Origin: Tardiphaga sp. vice304
GTDB taxonomy: Bacteria > Pseudomonadota > Alphaproteobacteria > Rhizobiales > Xanthobacteraceae
Reading direction: 5' to 3'
NCBI RefSeq assembly: GCF_007018905.1
Contig: NZ_CP041402.1
Span: forward strand, 3,522,001-3,586,000
Length of the DNA stretch: 64,000 nt
In this document: positions 23,917-33,468 of the stretch, piece by piece
Position numbering within the stretch: position 1 is the first letter of the stretch
How the letters are laid out: each line of letters starts with the position of its first letter
Translations under genes and position numbers: made by a program
The notes under the pieces: model-generated
The model's input: the letters and a program-made list of their open reading frames with translations, nothing else
Databases searched by the model: none
What the model was told of the DNA's origin: nothing

Positions 23917-26900
23917 TTACGCCGCCTTTCTCTTCTCCGCCAGATTGGCCAGCGCACGCATGATCTCGGTCGCGCCTTCGAGGCGTTCTTCCGGCGTATC
24001 CCATTCCTGCAGGAACACCACCTTCATGTCCGGACGCACCTTGGCGGCGTTGCCGTAGGAACGGATGAAATACACCAGCCGATCGGGCTGCGCGAACTTG
24101 TTCTCGCGGAAGGTGATGACCATGCCCTTCGGGCCGGCATCGACCTTCTCGACATTGGCCCTCCGACAATACGCCTTGATCGCCGCGATCTTGAACAGAT
24201 AGCGCACCTCGTCGGGCAGCACGCCGAAACGGTCGCGCAGCTCAGCGGCGAAATTGTCGATCTCGTCGTCGGTCTCGAGATCGGCGAGCCTTCGATACAG
24301 CGACAGACGCACCGCGAGGTCGTTGACGAAGTCTTCCGGAATGAGCACCGGCATGCCGACCGTGATGCTCGGCGACCAGCGGTCCTCGACCGGCTCGGAG
24401 ATGCCGGATTTGAGGGCGAGGATCGCCTCCTCCAGCATCGATTGATACAGTTCGAAGCCGACTTCCTTGATGTGGCCCGACTGTTCCTGGCCGAGCAGAT
24501 TGCCGGCGCCGCGGATATCGAGATCGTGCGAGGCGAGCTGGAAGCCGGCGCCCAGCGTCTCCAGCGACTGCAGCACTTTCAGCCGACGCTCCGCCTGCGC
24601 GGTGACCTTGGCCTGCGCCGGCAGCGTGAATAGCGCATAGGCCCGCAGCTTGGAGCGGCCGACGCGACCGCGCAACTGGTAGAGCTGCGCCAGGCCGAAC
24701 ATGTCGGCGCGGTGCACGATCAAGGTGTTGGCGGTCGGAATGTCCAGTCCGGATTCCACGATGGTGGTCGACAGCAGCACGTCGTATTTGCCGTCATAGA
24801 AGGCGGACATGATGTCCTCGATCACCGTCGGCGCCATCTGGCCGTGCGCGACGGCGACCTTCATCTCCGGAACGTGCTTGTCGAGGAAGTCCTTGACGTC
24901 GGCAAGGTCGTCGATGCGCGGCACCACGTAGAACGCCTGACCGCCGCGGTAGCGTTCGCGCAGCAGTGCTTCGCGGATCATCAGGGGATCGTGCGGCGCC
25001 ACGAAGGTGCGGACCGCAAGGCGATCGACCGGCGGCGAGGCGATGATCGACAGATCGCGGACGCCGCTCAAGGCGAGCTGCAGCGTGCGCGGGATCGGTG
25101 TCGCCGACAGCGTCAGCACATGGACGTCGGCCCGGAGCTGCTTCAGCCGCTCCTTGTGGGTGACGCCGAAATGCTGCTCCTCGTCGACGACGACGAGGCC
25201 AAGATCCTTGAACTTGATCGCCTTGCCGAGCAGCGCATGGGTGCCGACCACGATGTCGATCGTGCCGTCGGCGATGCCCTTCTTGGTCTGGCTCATTTCC
25301 TTCGGCGTCACCAGCCGCGAGGCCTGCGCGACATTTACCGGAAAGCCCTTGAAGCGCTCGGTGAAGTTCTTGGCATGCTGGCGCGCGAGCAGCGTGGTCG
25401 GCACCACGACGGCGACCTGTTTGCCTTCCAGGGCCACGGCAAAGGTCGCGCGCAACGCCACCTCGGTTTTGCCGAAGCCGACGTCGCCGCAGATCAGGCG
25501 GTCCATCGGCCGACCGCTTTCAAGGTCGCCGAGCGCTGCATTGATCGCGCTCTGCTGGTCCTCGGTCTCCTCATAGGGGAAGCGCGCACAGAACTCGTCA
25601 TAGAGATGCGGCTGCACGACGGTCTTCGGCGCCTCGCGCAGATGGCGTTCGGCGGCGATCTTGATGAGCTCGCCGGCAATCTCGCGAATCCGGTTCTTCA
25701 GCTTCGCCTTGCGCGCCTGCCAGCCGGAGCCGCCGAGCTTGTCGAGTTCGACATTGGTGGCATCCGAGCCGTAGCGCGACAGCAGTTCGATGTTCTCGAC
25801 CGGCAGAAACAGCTTGGTCTCGTTGGCGTAGCGCAGCTCGAGGCAGTCATGCGGCGCGCCGCCGACCTGCAGCGTCTGCAGACCGACGAAGCGGCCGATG
25901 CCGTGCTCGACATGCACGACGATGTCGCCGGCGGCGAGCGAGGTGACTTCGGAAATGAAGTTGTCGAGCTTGCGCGTCGCCTTGCGCGGGCGAACCAGGC
26001 GATCGCCGAGAATGTCCTGCTCGCTGATGACGGCGATCTGGTCGGTCTCGAAGCCGGACTCCATGCCGACCACCGCCAGCATGGTCTGGTTGCGCGGCGT
26101 CGCCAGCACGGTGCGCCAGGAGTTCACGCTCTGCAGGTTCAGGAGCTTGTGGTCCTTGAGCATGCTGCCCATGCGGTCGCGCGAGCCTTCGCTCCACAGC
26201 GCCACCACGACCTTCTTGCGCGCCGCCTGCAGCGCCTCGATATGCGCGACCACGGCCGCGAACACATTGACCGAGGCATCGGCGCGCTCCGGCACGAAGT
26301 TTCGCCCGGCGCGGGCGCCAGCATCGACGAAGCCCGCGCTCTGCTCGGGCACGGCATAGGGCGTCAGCCGCACCAATGCGACGCCGGTGAGACGATCCTG
26401 CCATTCGTCCTGCGTGAGATAAAGCCGGTCGGGCGGCAGCGGCTTGTACACCGCGCCGCCGCCGGGAATTCCCATCGCCTCCCGGCGCGCCTCGTAATAG
26501 TCGGTGATCTGGCGAAAACGCTCGGAGGCCGCCGCCTCGCCTTCCGGCTCGATCGCGATCGGGGTGCCGTCCAGATAGTCGAACAGCGTATCCATCCGCT
26601 GCTGGAACAGCGGCAGCCAGTGCTCCATGCCGGGATGGCGGCGCCCCTCACTGACGGCTTCGTACAAGAGATCGTCGCGCTCCGGCGCGCCGAACTGCGC
26701 GACATAGCCCATGCGGAAGCGCTTGATGGTTTCGGTGACGAGCTGAAATTCCGAGATCGGCACCAGGTCGAGCGCGCGCATGTCGAAATGGGTGCGCTGG
26801 GTCTCGGGATCGAAGCTGCGGATCGATTCCAGGCTGTCGCCGAAGAAGTCGAACCGCACCGGCTGGTCGAGGCCGGCAGGGAACAGGTCGAGGATGCCGC

Positions 26901-27435
26901 CGCGCACGGCGTATTCGCCGGGCTCGCGCACCGTCGAGGAGCGGTTGTAGCCATTGTGCTCCAGCCAACTGATGATCGAGTCCATCGGCACGACATTGCC
27001 GGGCGCGACCGACAGCGCCTGCGCCGCAACGCCCTCGCGCGCCGGCACCCGCTGCACGATGGCATTGACCGTGGTCAGCACGATCAGCGGCTTCTCGCTG
27101 CCGGTCAGGCGCGACAGCCGCGCCAGCGCGGTGAGCCGCTGCGCCAGCACGCCGCCATGCGGCGAGACGCGGTCATAGGGCTGGCAGTCCCAGGCCGGAA
27201 ACTGCATCACGCCGAGGTCGGGCGCAAAAAACTCCAGCGCCCGGGCGAGATTCTGCATCCTTGTGCCGTCGCGGCAGACCACCGCGAGGCTGACCGCCGG
27301 CGGCTTCGGCCGGGCGGCGATGGCGCGGGCGAGGTCGGAGACGATCAGGCCCTCGGCGCCCTCGGCGACATTGGCAAAAGTCAGTGCGCGCCCGGGCGCA
27401 AGCTGCGCCGCGGGAGAGACGGTCGGCGCCTTCAT
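23917..27435 (-). CDS. mfd: Transcription-repair coupling factor
   Basis: 1172 aa, the normal Mfd length. The protein pushes stalled RNA polymerase off damaged DNA and recruits UvrA. Domains in order: an N-terminal UvrB-like region; an RNA-polymerase-interacting Tudor-like region with GDIVVHVEHGIGRFVGL; a helicase core with Walker A GDVGFGKTEVA, the DEEQ box (VVDEEQHFGVTHKER), SATPIPRTL and GRVGRS; and a C-terminal TRCF domain. The first codon overlaps the sdhE stop by 4 bases. It is the second gene of that operon and diverges from recG. Confidence 0.97.
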   Translation of the reverse strand: MKAPTVSPAAQLAPGRALTFANVAEGAEGLIVSDLARAIAARPKPPAVSLAVVCRDGTRMQNLARALEFFAPDLGVMQFPAWDCQPYDRVSPHGGVLAQRLTALARLSRLTGSEKPLIVLTTVNAIVQRVPAREGVAAQALSVAPGNVVPMDSIISWLEHNGYNRSSTVREPGEYAVRGGILDLFPAGLDQPVRFDFFGDSLESIRSFDPETQRTHFDMRALDLVPISEFQLVTETIKRFRMGYVAQFGAPERDDLLYEAVSEGRRHPGMEHWLPLFQQRMDTLFDYLDGTPIAIEPEGEAAASERFRQITDYYEARREAMGIPGGGAVYKPLPPDRLYLTQDEWQDRLTGVALVRLTPYAVPEQSAGFVDAGARAGRNFVPERADASVNVFAAVVAHIEALQAARKKVVVALWSEGSRDRMGSMLKDHKLLNLQSVNSWRTVLATPRNQTMLAVVGMESGFETDQIAVISEQDILGDRLVRPRKATRKLDNFISEVTSLAAGDIVVHVEHGIGRFVGLQTLQVGGAPHDCLELRYANETKLFLPVENIELLSRYGSDATNVELDKLGGSGWQARKAKLKNRIREIAGELIKIAAERHLREAPKTVVQPHLYDEFCARFPYEETEDQQSAINAALGDLESGRPMDRLICGDVGFGKTEVALRATFAVALEGKQVAVVVPTTLLARQHAKNFTERFKGFPVNVAQASRLVTPKEMSQTKKGIADGTIDIVVGTHALLGKAIKFKDLGLVVVDEEQHFGVTHKERLKQLRADVHVLTLSATPIPRTLQLALSGVRDLSIIASPPVDRLAVRTFVAPHDPLMIREALLRERYRGGQAFYVVPRIDDLADVKDFLDKHVPEMKVAVAHGQMAPTVIEDIMSAFYDGKYDVLLSTTIVESGLDIPTANTLIVHRADMFGLAQLYQLRGRVGRSKLRAYALFTLPAQAKVTAQAERRLKVLQSLETLGAGFQLASHDLDIRGAGNLLGQEQSGHIKEVGFELYQSMLEEAILALKSGISEPVEDRWSPSITVGMPVLIPEDFVNDLAVRLSLYRRLADLETDDEIDNFAAELRDRFGVLPDEVRYLFKIAAIKAYCRRANVEKVDAGPKGMVITFRENKFAQPDRLVYFIRSYGNAAKVRPDMKVVFLQEWDTPEERLEGATEIMRALANLAEKRKAA

Positions 27436-27722
27436 AGAGGCTTGTCCATATTCCGGAAGCTCTTGATGCGCTCGAACAAGGGGGTATGGAACTCCGGCGC
27501 CAGCCGGGTTTCGCCGACGAAGGCCGGATAGAGGTCGGGATCTTCGAGGCTGATCAGCGCCTCGAGCTGGGTCAGTTCCAGATCCGCCAGCAGGCCGATC
27601 TCGGCGTCGGCGAAGGTGCCCAGGATCAGGTCCATCTCGCGGGTGCCGCGGTGCCAGCAGCGGAACAGAAGCCGCTTGCGGCGATCATCCAGGCCGCCGC
27701 TCGATCGTGTCGTACCGGTCAT
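27432..27722 (-). CDS. sdhE: Succinate dehydrogenase flavinylation factor SdhE
   Basis: 96 aa. It promotes covalent attachment of FAD to SdhA. The conserved RGxxE motif (HRGTREMDLIL) is present near residues 25-35, with the usual FADAEIGLL and LEALISLEDPDLYPAF segments. The sdhE-mfd pairing is a conserved feature of rhizobia as I recall. About 167 bases of intergenic DNA separate it from the divergent recG. Confidence 0.93.
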   Translation of the reverse strand: MTGTTRSSGGLDDRRKRLLFRCWHRGTREMDLILGTFADAEIGLLADLELTQLEALISLEDPDLYPAFVGETRLAPEFHTPLFERIKSFRNMDKPL

Positions 27723-27889
27723 AGGTCCATCCCGTGCAACGCCAAAAACCCGGACGTGCCGGGCAGGCTGATATAGCCCCCGGGCCCGGTGCTGTCAGCA
27801 CCTGTTCTCGCATTGCATTCGTCCCAAAATGCATTCAAGTCTCGGCCATACCGCCGGCCCATGAGCCCGAACCGATCGCCTGAGTCGCA

Positions 27890-29995
27890 ATGCGCCCTGA
27901 ATTGCTCAATCCGCTGTTCGTTCCGGTCACCACCATCCCCGGCATCGGCCCGAAGATGGACAAGCTGCTGCGCTTTTTGCTGGGCCGCGACGAGACCCCG
28001 CGGATCGCCGACCTGTTGCTGCATCTGCCGGTCAGCGTGATCGACCGCCGCGCCCGGCCCAAGATCCGCGACGCCGAGATCGGCAAGATGGTGACGCTGG
28101 AAGTGACCGTCGACCGCCATCGCCCGGCGCCCGCCGGCCGCGCCCGCGTGCCGCATCTGGTCTATGCCTCCGACGACACCGGCGACGTGGTCATCACCTA
28201 TTTCCGCGCCTATCCCGGACAGGTCGAGAAGATCCTGCCGGTCGGCGAGAAGCGCTTCGTCTCGGGCACCACGCAATTGTTCGACGGCGTCCTGCAGATC
28301 ACCCATCCCGACCGCGTCATCGACGAGGAAGGCTTTGCGAAACTCAGCGGCATCGATCCGGTCTATCCGCTGACGCAGGGGCTGGCGATCGGCGCCCTGC
28401 GCAAGGCGGTCGGGCTGGCGCTGACCAAGCTGCCGGAGCTGCCGGAATGGATCAGCCCGGAAGTGCTGCGCCGCTGCAGTTTCCCGTCGCTGTGGGAGGC
28501 GCTGCATCGCGTTCATGTGCCCAATGAGATGACCGACGTCCTGCCGGAGGGTCCGTTCTGGTCGCGCCTTGCCTTCGACGAGTTGCTCGCCGGGCAACTG
28601 GCGCTGGCGCTGGTTCGCGCGCAGGTGCGCCGTCCGGCCGGCGACCGCAATGCCGGCGACGGCCATCTGCGGCACAAGATTATCGACGCCCTGCCGTATG
28701 CGCTCACCAAGTCGCAGCAGGAGGCGTCCGCCGCGATCGCGGAGGACCTGACCAAGCCGATGCGGATGCTGCGGCTGCTGCAGGGCGACGTCGGCTCCGG
28801 CAAGACCGTGGTGGCGCTGCTCGCCGCCGCCGCCGTCGCCGAGGTCGGCAAGCAGACCGCCCTGATGGCGCCGACCGAGATTCTCGCGCGCCAGCACATC
28901 AAGACGATCACGCCCTTGGCCGAACGCGCCGGCATGCGCGTCGCGATCCTGACCGGCCGCGAGAAGGGCCGCGAGCGCAAGGACATTCTCGCTCGCTTGG
29001 CCGCAGGCGAGATCGACATGCTGGTCGGCACGCATGCACTGATCCAGGACGACGTGATCTACAAATCGCTGGCGCTGGCGGTGGTCGACGAGCAGCACCG
29101 GTTCGGCGTCCGCGAGCGGCTGACGCTGACCAACAAGGGCAGCGCCGTCGACGTGCTGGTGCTGTCGGCCACGCCAATTCCGCGAACACTCGTGTTGACG
29201 TATTTCGGCGACATGGACGTCTCGGAGCTGCGCGAAAAGCCTGCCGGCCGGCAGCCGATCGAGACCCGCACGATGTCGAGCAGCCGGCTGAAGGAAGTGA
29301 TCGACGGCGTCGGCCGCCAGATCGCCGCCGGGAAGCTGGTGTACTGGATCGTGCCGCTGGTCGAGGAGTCCGAAATGGACGGCCCGAAGCTCACCAATGC
29401 CGAGGAGCGCTTCGACAGCCTGCAGCAATTGTTCGGCGACAAGGTGGGCCTCGTGCACGGCCGCATGCGCGGCGCTGACAAGGACGCGGCGATGGCGCGC
29501 TTTGCCGCCGGCGAGACGCAGGTCCTGGTCGCCACCACCGTGGTCGAGGTCGGCGTCGACGTGCCGGCGGCCACCATCATGATCATCGAGAACGCTGAAC
29601 GCTTCGGCCTGTCGCAGCTGCACCAGCTACGCGGCCGCATCGGCCGCGGCTCGGAAGCCTCGAACTGCCTGCTGATGTTCCGCGAGCCGCTCGGCGAGAT
29701 CGCCGCCAAGCGGCTCAAGGTGATCAAGGACACCACCGACGGCTTCCGCATCGCCGAAGAGGATCTGAAACTGCGCGGCGAAGGCGACGTGCTCGGCACA
29801 AGGCAGAGCGGCATGCCGGGCTTCCGCATCGCGCGCCCCGAGGTGCACGCGCAACTGGTGACACAGGCCCGCGACGAGGCGTTGCGCATCCTGCAGGACG
29901 ATCCGAAACTGAAAGGCGAGCGCGGCGAGGCGCTGCGGTGCCTGCTGTATCTCTACGAGCGCGACGAAGCGCTGCCGCTGATCGGCGCGGGATAG
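27890..29995 (+). CDS. recG: ATP-dependent DNA helicase RecG
   Basis: 701 aa, the usual length. It regresses stalled forks and migrates branched DNA. The N-terminal wedge has TTIPGIGPKMDKLL, and the OB-like segment contains VVITYFRAYPGQVEKIL. Helicase motifs: Walker A GDVGSGKTVVAL around residue 300, DEQHRFGVRER (the DEQH box), LSATPIPRTLVL and QLRGRIGRG. The start ATG is at 27890. It is followed by about 80 bases and then a two-component system transcribed in the same direction. Confidence 0.97.
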   Translation: MRPELLNPLFVPVTTIPGIGPKMDKLLRFLLGRDETPRIADLLLHLPVSVIDRRARPKIRDAEIGKMVTLEVTVDRHRPAPAGRARVPHLVYASDDTGDVVITYFRAYPGQVEKILPVGEKRFVSGTTQLFDGVLQITHPDRVIDEEGFAKLSGIDPVYPLTQGLAIGALRKAVGLALTKLPELPEWISPEVLRRCSFPSLWEALHRVHVPNEMTDVLPEGPFWSRLAFDELLAGQLALALVRAQVRRPAGDRNAGDGHLRHKIIDALPYALTKSQQEASAAIAEDLTKPMRMLRLLQGDVGSGKTVVALLAAAAVAEVGKQTALMAPTEILARQHIKTITPLAERAGMRVAILTGREKGRERKDILARLAAGEIDMLVGTHALIQDDVIYKSLALAVVDEQHRFGVRERLTLTNKGSAVDVLVLSATPIPRTLVLTYFGDMDVSELREKPAGRQPIETRTMSSSRLKEVIDGVGRQIAAGKLVYWIVPLVEESEMDGPKLTNAEERFDSLQQLFGDKVGLVHGRMRGADKDAAMARFAAGETQVLVATTVVEVGVDVPAATIMIIENAERFGLSQLHQLRGRIGRGSEASNCLLMFREPLGEIAAKRLKVIKDTTDGFRIAEEDLKLRGEGDVLGTRQSGMPGFRIARPEVHAQLVTQARDEALRILQDDPKLKGERGEALRCLLYLYERDEALPLIGAG

Positions 29996-30076
29996 AAGGC
30001 GGAATTGATCGATCCGTAATGTTCGCGCAATGTTAGGCAGGCAGTTTCCGAACAATATCGAGAAGGAACCTTGGCT

Positions 30077-30751
30077 GTGCGCGTTCTCCTGGTGGAGGAT
30101 GAACCCGAAATGGCGGCAGCACTGGCGACAGCCCTCCGGGATCACGACATGGTCGTCGATCTGGTCGCCGACCTCGGTCTCGCCGAGGAAGCGCTGCGCA
30201 TTGCCACCTACAGTGCGGTCCTGCTCGACCGCCAACTACCGGATGGCGACGGGCTCAAGCTGATTCCAAAACTTCGCGCATCGGGATTGCAGACCCCTAT
30301 CATCGTACTTACAGCGCGAGGCGAGATTGCCGACCGCGTCGCCGGGCTTGACGGTGGCGCTGACGATTACCTGAGCAAGCCTTTTGCAATCGCAGAGTTG
30401 CTGGCGCGCCTACGGGCGGTGCTGCGCCGACCGGGCGATCTACCCGACGAAACTCTCAAACTGGGTCGTCTCGCCTATGACGGCGCCCATCGGCAGGCCA
30501 GCGTCGCCGGGGTCGCCCTGAACTTGCCGCGCCGGGAGCTGTTGGTGCTTGAAGCGCTACTGCGTCGCGCCGGCCGGACCGTCGCCCGTTCAGTGCTCGA
30601 TGACGCGGTCTACGGCTTTGATGACGAGATCCAGTCGAACGCGCTTGATACTCATGTTTCGCGGCTGCGGCGCAAGCTTGCCGATGCCGACGCCGGCATC
30701 GAGATTCACGCGATCCGCGGCATCGGCTACCTGATCAACAGCCAGTCATGA
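30077..30751 (+). CDS. OmpR-family response regulator
   Basis: 224 aa from the GTG at 30077; a TTG two codons earlier is possible. AAGGA lies upstream of both. The receiver domain shows the acidic pair in LLVEDEPE, the phospho-acceptor D51 in VLLDRQLPD, a Thr in VLTARGE and the Lys in LSKPF. The winged-helix end has SRLRRKL and IRGIGYLI. Its stop overlaps the kinase start by 4 bases (ATGA). Confidence 0.93.
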   Translation: MRVLLVEDEPEMAAALATALRDHDMVVDLVADLGLAEEALRIATYSAVLLDRQLPDGDGLKLIPKLRASGLQTPIIVLTARGEIADRVAGLDGGADDYLSKPFAIAELLARLRAVLRRPGDLPDETLKLGRLAYDGAHRQASVAGVALNLPRRELLVLEALLRRAGRTVARSVLDDAVYGFDDEIQSNALDTHVSRLRRKLADADAGIEIHAIRGIGYLINSQS

Positions 30752-32115
30752 CCACGCTGACGCGGAATTCGCTGCGCTGGGTGCTGGTCCGCCGCCTGAT
30801 CGTGCTGCAGGCGACCGTGCTCGCGATCTTGGTAGCCGTCGTGTTCGCCGCGTTGTGGGCCGGCGGCTATCTGGTTGCACCGGAGCCGGAAGATCGGACG
30901 CTCGACGCGATCAGCGACGCGATTGCGCGCGATACCTCGGGCGGCATCGTGATCCGCGAGACCCCGGCTTTGTCAAATCTTTACGCGGAAAGTCCGGATC
31001 TCTGGTTTCAGGTCCGGGACCGCAGCGGTCATGTCGCATCGGTAGGCAAGATACCTGCAGAATTTGCGCGGATTGGTGGCGCTCTCGACGAGATCGGACA
31101 GGCGCGTCTCGGCTGGACCGTCGGCGACGCGCCGCGCGCCCCGGCGCGCATGCGTTGGCTGGAAACCCCGGCCGGCGCGGTCCAGATTCTGACCGGCTCG
31201 GGCGCGACATTGCCCTGGCAATGGCTGGCCACCGCGGTCGTCAAAGTGCTGGCCAGCGTCATCTTGCCGATCGGGGCCATGATGGCGGTGACGACGCTGC
31301 TGGCGACGCCGATCGTGGTGCGACGCGCGCTGGACGGGCTGCGCCAAACCGCGGCGGAAGCTGTCCGCATCGACATCGACCGGCGCGCCACCCGACTTTC
31401 GCTCGATCAGGTGCCGCAAGAAATTGCTCCCTTGGTCCGGGCGGTCAACGACGCGCTGGCGCGTCTCGATGATGGTGTCGAGCGCCGCCAGCGTTTCCTG
31501 GCCAATGCGGCGCATGAAGTCCGGACGCCGATCGCCATTTTGCAGACCCGCATCGAAACCCTCGCGCCGGGGCCGCAGACCACGCGTTTGCTCGAAGACG
31601 TGAAGCGCCTCTCGGTGCTGGCCGATCAACTGCTTGACGTCGAGCGACTGGAGCAGACGGCAGCCTCGCACGCCATCGTCGATCTGGTCGGTATCGCGCG
31701 TCATGTGACCGCCGACCTCGCCCCGCTGGCCATCGGGGCCGGCTACGAGATCGCGTTCGAGACCACGGTCCCCCACGCCAAGATGCTCGGCGATGAAGGC
31801 GCCCTGCAGCGAGCGATCGCCAACCTCATCCAAAATGCGATCCAGTACGGCGGCCGCAGCGGCAGGATCGTGGTTCGCGTAACGCCGTCGAGCATATCGG
31901 TGACCGACAGCGGTGCTGGCATTGCGCCGGCCGATCGCGAGCGCGTATTCGAGCCCTTCTATCGCTCCAGTGCGGCGACACGCGGAGCGGGGCTGGGACT
32001 CAACCTGGTTCGGGAAATTGCTCGGTTGCACGACGGCCGGGTGGTGATCGACGACGGCGACGAGGGCGGCGCCTGCGTGACGATTTCGTTCGGCCAGCGA
32101 AGGCCGCACCTCTAA
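30748..32115 (+). CDS. Sensor histidine kinase (HAMP, HisKA, HATPase)
   Basis: 455 aa. Two membrane segments (about residues 12-36 and 158-182) flank a periplasmic sensor of roughly 120 residues. HAMP comes next, then the HisKA H box (AAHEVRTPI, H256). The ATPase has SVTDSGAGI, FEPFYRS and GAGLGLNLVREI. It pairs with the upstream response regulator. Overlaps and spacing suggest it also belongs with the downstream methyltransferase and DedA genes. The sensed signal is unknown. Confidence 0.93.
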   Translation: MTTLTRNSLRWVLVRRLIVLQATVLAILVAVVFAALWAGGYLVAPEPEDRTLDAISDAIARDTSGGIVIRETPALSNLYAESPDLWFQVRDRSGHVASVGKIPAEFARIGGALDEIGQARLGWTVGDAPRAPARMRWLETPAGAVQILTGSGATLPWQWLATAVVKVLASVILPIGAMMAVTTLLATPIVVRRALDGLRQTAAEAVRIDIDRRATRLSLDQVPQEIAPLVRAVNDALARLDDGVERRQRFLANAAHEVRTPIAILQTRIETLAPGPQTTRLLEDVKRLSVLADQLLDVERLEQTAASHAIVDLVGIARHVTADLAPLAIGAGYEIAFETTVPHAKMLGDEGALQRAIANLIQNAIQYGGRSGRIVVRVTPSSISVTDSGAGIAPADRERVFEPFYRSSAATRGAGLGLNLVREIARLHDGRVVIDDGDEGGACVTISFGQRRPHL

Positions 32116-32246
32116 GAACGTCCGGTCATGACGGCGCGCGACATGCTCTGATCCTGCGGCATGTAATGTTCACACAATCTCCAACCTGCATACCGGCTGC
32201 GACACCGACGATCGTCGGTGACGTCACATTGCAATGGACCGTCTTC

Positions 32247-32837
32247 ATGACCGCACGCAGCCTCCTCCTGTTTTTACGGACACTCGCCCTGTCACCTCGA
32301 ATGGTTGGCGCAATCGCTCCGTCAGGGACCGGCTTGGCCAAGATGATGACACAGGAAATCAACGCCGCGACCGGACCGGTCCTCGAACTCGGGCCGGGAA
32401 CGGGCGTCTTCACCAAAGCATTGCTGGCGCGTGGCGTCAGTGAGCGGGATCTCACGCTCATCGAATATGGATCCGACTTCATACGGACGCTGCAGTTGCG
32501 GTTTCCCGCCGCGCGTGTCCTCTGGATGGACGCCGCCTGGATCAATTCTCACAAGGTATTCGAGAACAACAGCTTTGGCGCCGTCGTCAGCGGCCTGCCG
32601 TTGCTCAACATCACGCCGACCAAGGTCGAGGCAATCCTGCGCGGCGTCTTCAGTAGCCTGAAAGAAGATGGCGTGATGTACCAGTTCACCTATGGCGTGA
32701 GCAGTCCCGTCCATCATGAACTTCTCGAACGGCTCGGACTGCACGCCTCCTGCGTTGGACGCGTCTTGCTGAACGTCCCGCCTGCCTCAGTTTACCGCAT
32801 CGTACGCCGCGCGCCGAACGCCGGAGTGACGCCATGA
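32247..32837 (+). CDS. SAM-dependent methyltransferase, PmtA-like
   Basis: 196 aa from the ATG at 32247, although an in-frame ATG at 32166 exists. It has the SAM motif LELGPGTGVFTKALLARG near residue 46, VVSGLPLLNITP, and QFTYGVSSPV. These fit the phospholipid N-methyltransferase (PmtA) family, soluble enzymes that methylate phosphatidylethanolamine toward phosphatidylcholine. It lies about 130 bases after the kinase and overlaps the DedA-like gene by 4 bases. Activity on phospholipid is inferred from sequence likeness. Confidence 0.72.
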   Translation: MTARSLLLFLRTLALSPRMVGAIAPSGTGLAKMMTQEINAATGPVLELGPGTGVFTKALLARGVSERDLTLIEYGSDFIRTLQLRFPAARVLWMDAAWINSHKVFENNSFGAVVSGLPLLNITPTKVEAILRGVFSSLKEDGVMYQFTYGVSSPVHHELLERLGLHASCVGRVLLNVPPASVYRIVRRAPNAGVTP

Positions 32838-33448
32838 ACTTCGCTGCTGCGCACCTGCCGGATGCGCTCGTCGCTTGCATCGGCGCGGGACCGCTTGGCA
32901 TCGGCTTGATCGGCCTGGCTGAAAAGCTGTGCCCGGTCGTGCCGTCCTATCTGCTCTTTGTCGTCACCGGCGTTGTCCTCGCTGCCGGCAATGGCAATCC
33001 GGTGCTCGCGCTACTCGCGGCCGCCGTGGGCTCAACGGCCGGCTCGCTATGCTGGTACGGCGCCGGACGTAAATTAGGCGAAACGCGAAGCAACGCCCTT
33101 GTTTCGCGTTTCGGACCCTGGATCCATCTTTCGCCAACGCGCTATCAATTTGCGGTCAATGCGTTTCACCGCAACCTGCTGACGATCTCGACCATCGGCC
33201 AGACCATCCCGGCCATGCGGGTCTTTCTCGCGGTTCCAGCGGGCGCAATCGGGGTGTCAATCAGCCGTTTCCTGATTGGTACCTTCATCGGCAGCGTAAT
33301 CTGGACAGCGCCGCTCATCATCATGGGCTATTTCATCGGTACCAGCCGCGCTGACCCGGCGTCGGACGCCCTGCTGCTGATCGTCGTGCTTATCGCCCTC
33401 GAAGTCCTGGCGGTGACGATCTGGCGCCGATGGCGGCGGCGCAGGTAG
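32834..33448 (+). CDS. DedA/VTT-domain membrane protein
   Basis: 204 aa, with four or five membrane segments. The VTT domain shows CPVVPSYLLFVVTGV near residue 33 and an internal RFGPWIHLS with a basic motif. Later FHRNLLTISTIGQTIPAMRVFLAVPAGA and GSVIWTA are typical of the family. DedA proteins flip or recycle lipids and influence polymyxin sensitivity and membrane potential. The ATG overlaps the methyltransferase stop. Confidence 0.85.
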   Translation: MNFAAAHLPDALVACIGAGPLGIGLIGLAEKLCPVVPSYLLFVVTGVVLAAGNGNPVLALLAAAVGSTAGSLCWYGAGRKLGETRSNALVSRFGPWIHLSPTRYQFAVNAFHRNLLTISTIGQTIPAMRVFLAVPAGAIGVSISRFLIGTFIGSVIWTAPLIIMGYFIGTSRADPASDALLLIVVLIALEVLAVTIWRRWRRRR

Positions 33449-33468
33449 GGACCGGCCCGCAGGGGCGA

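Noticed and set aside
24712..27531. 939-aa plus-strand ORF antisense to mfd
   Set aside because: It is a GC-rich shadow, full of His/Arg/Asp and with no domain, opposite a certain mfd gene.
27719..29623. 634-aa minus-strand ORF opposite recG
   Set aside because: Same type of antisense shadow; recG motifs are intact on the other strand.
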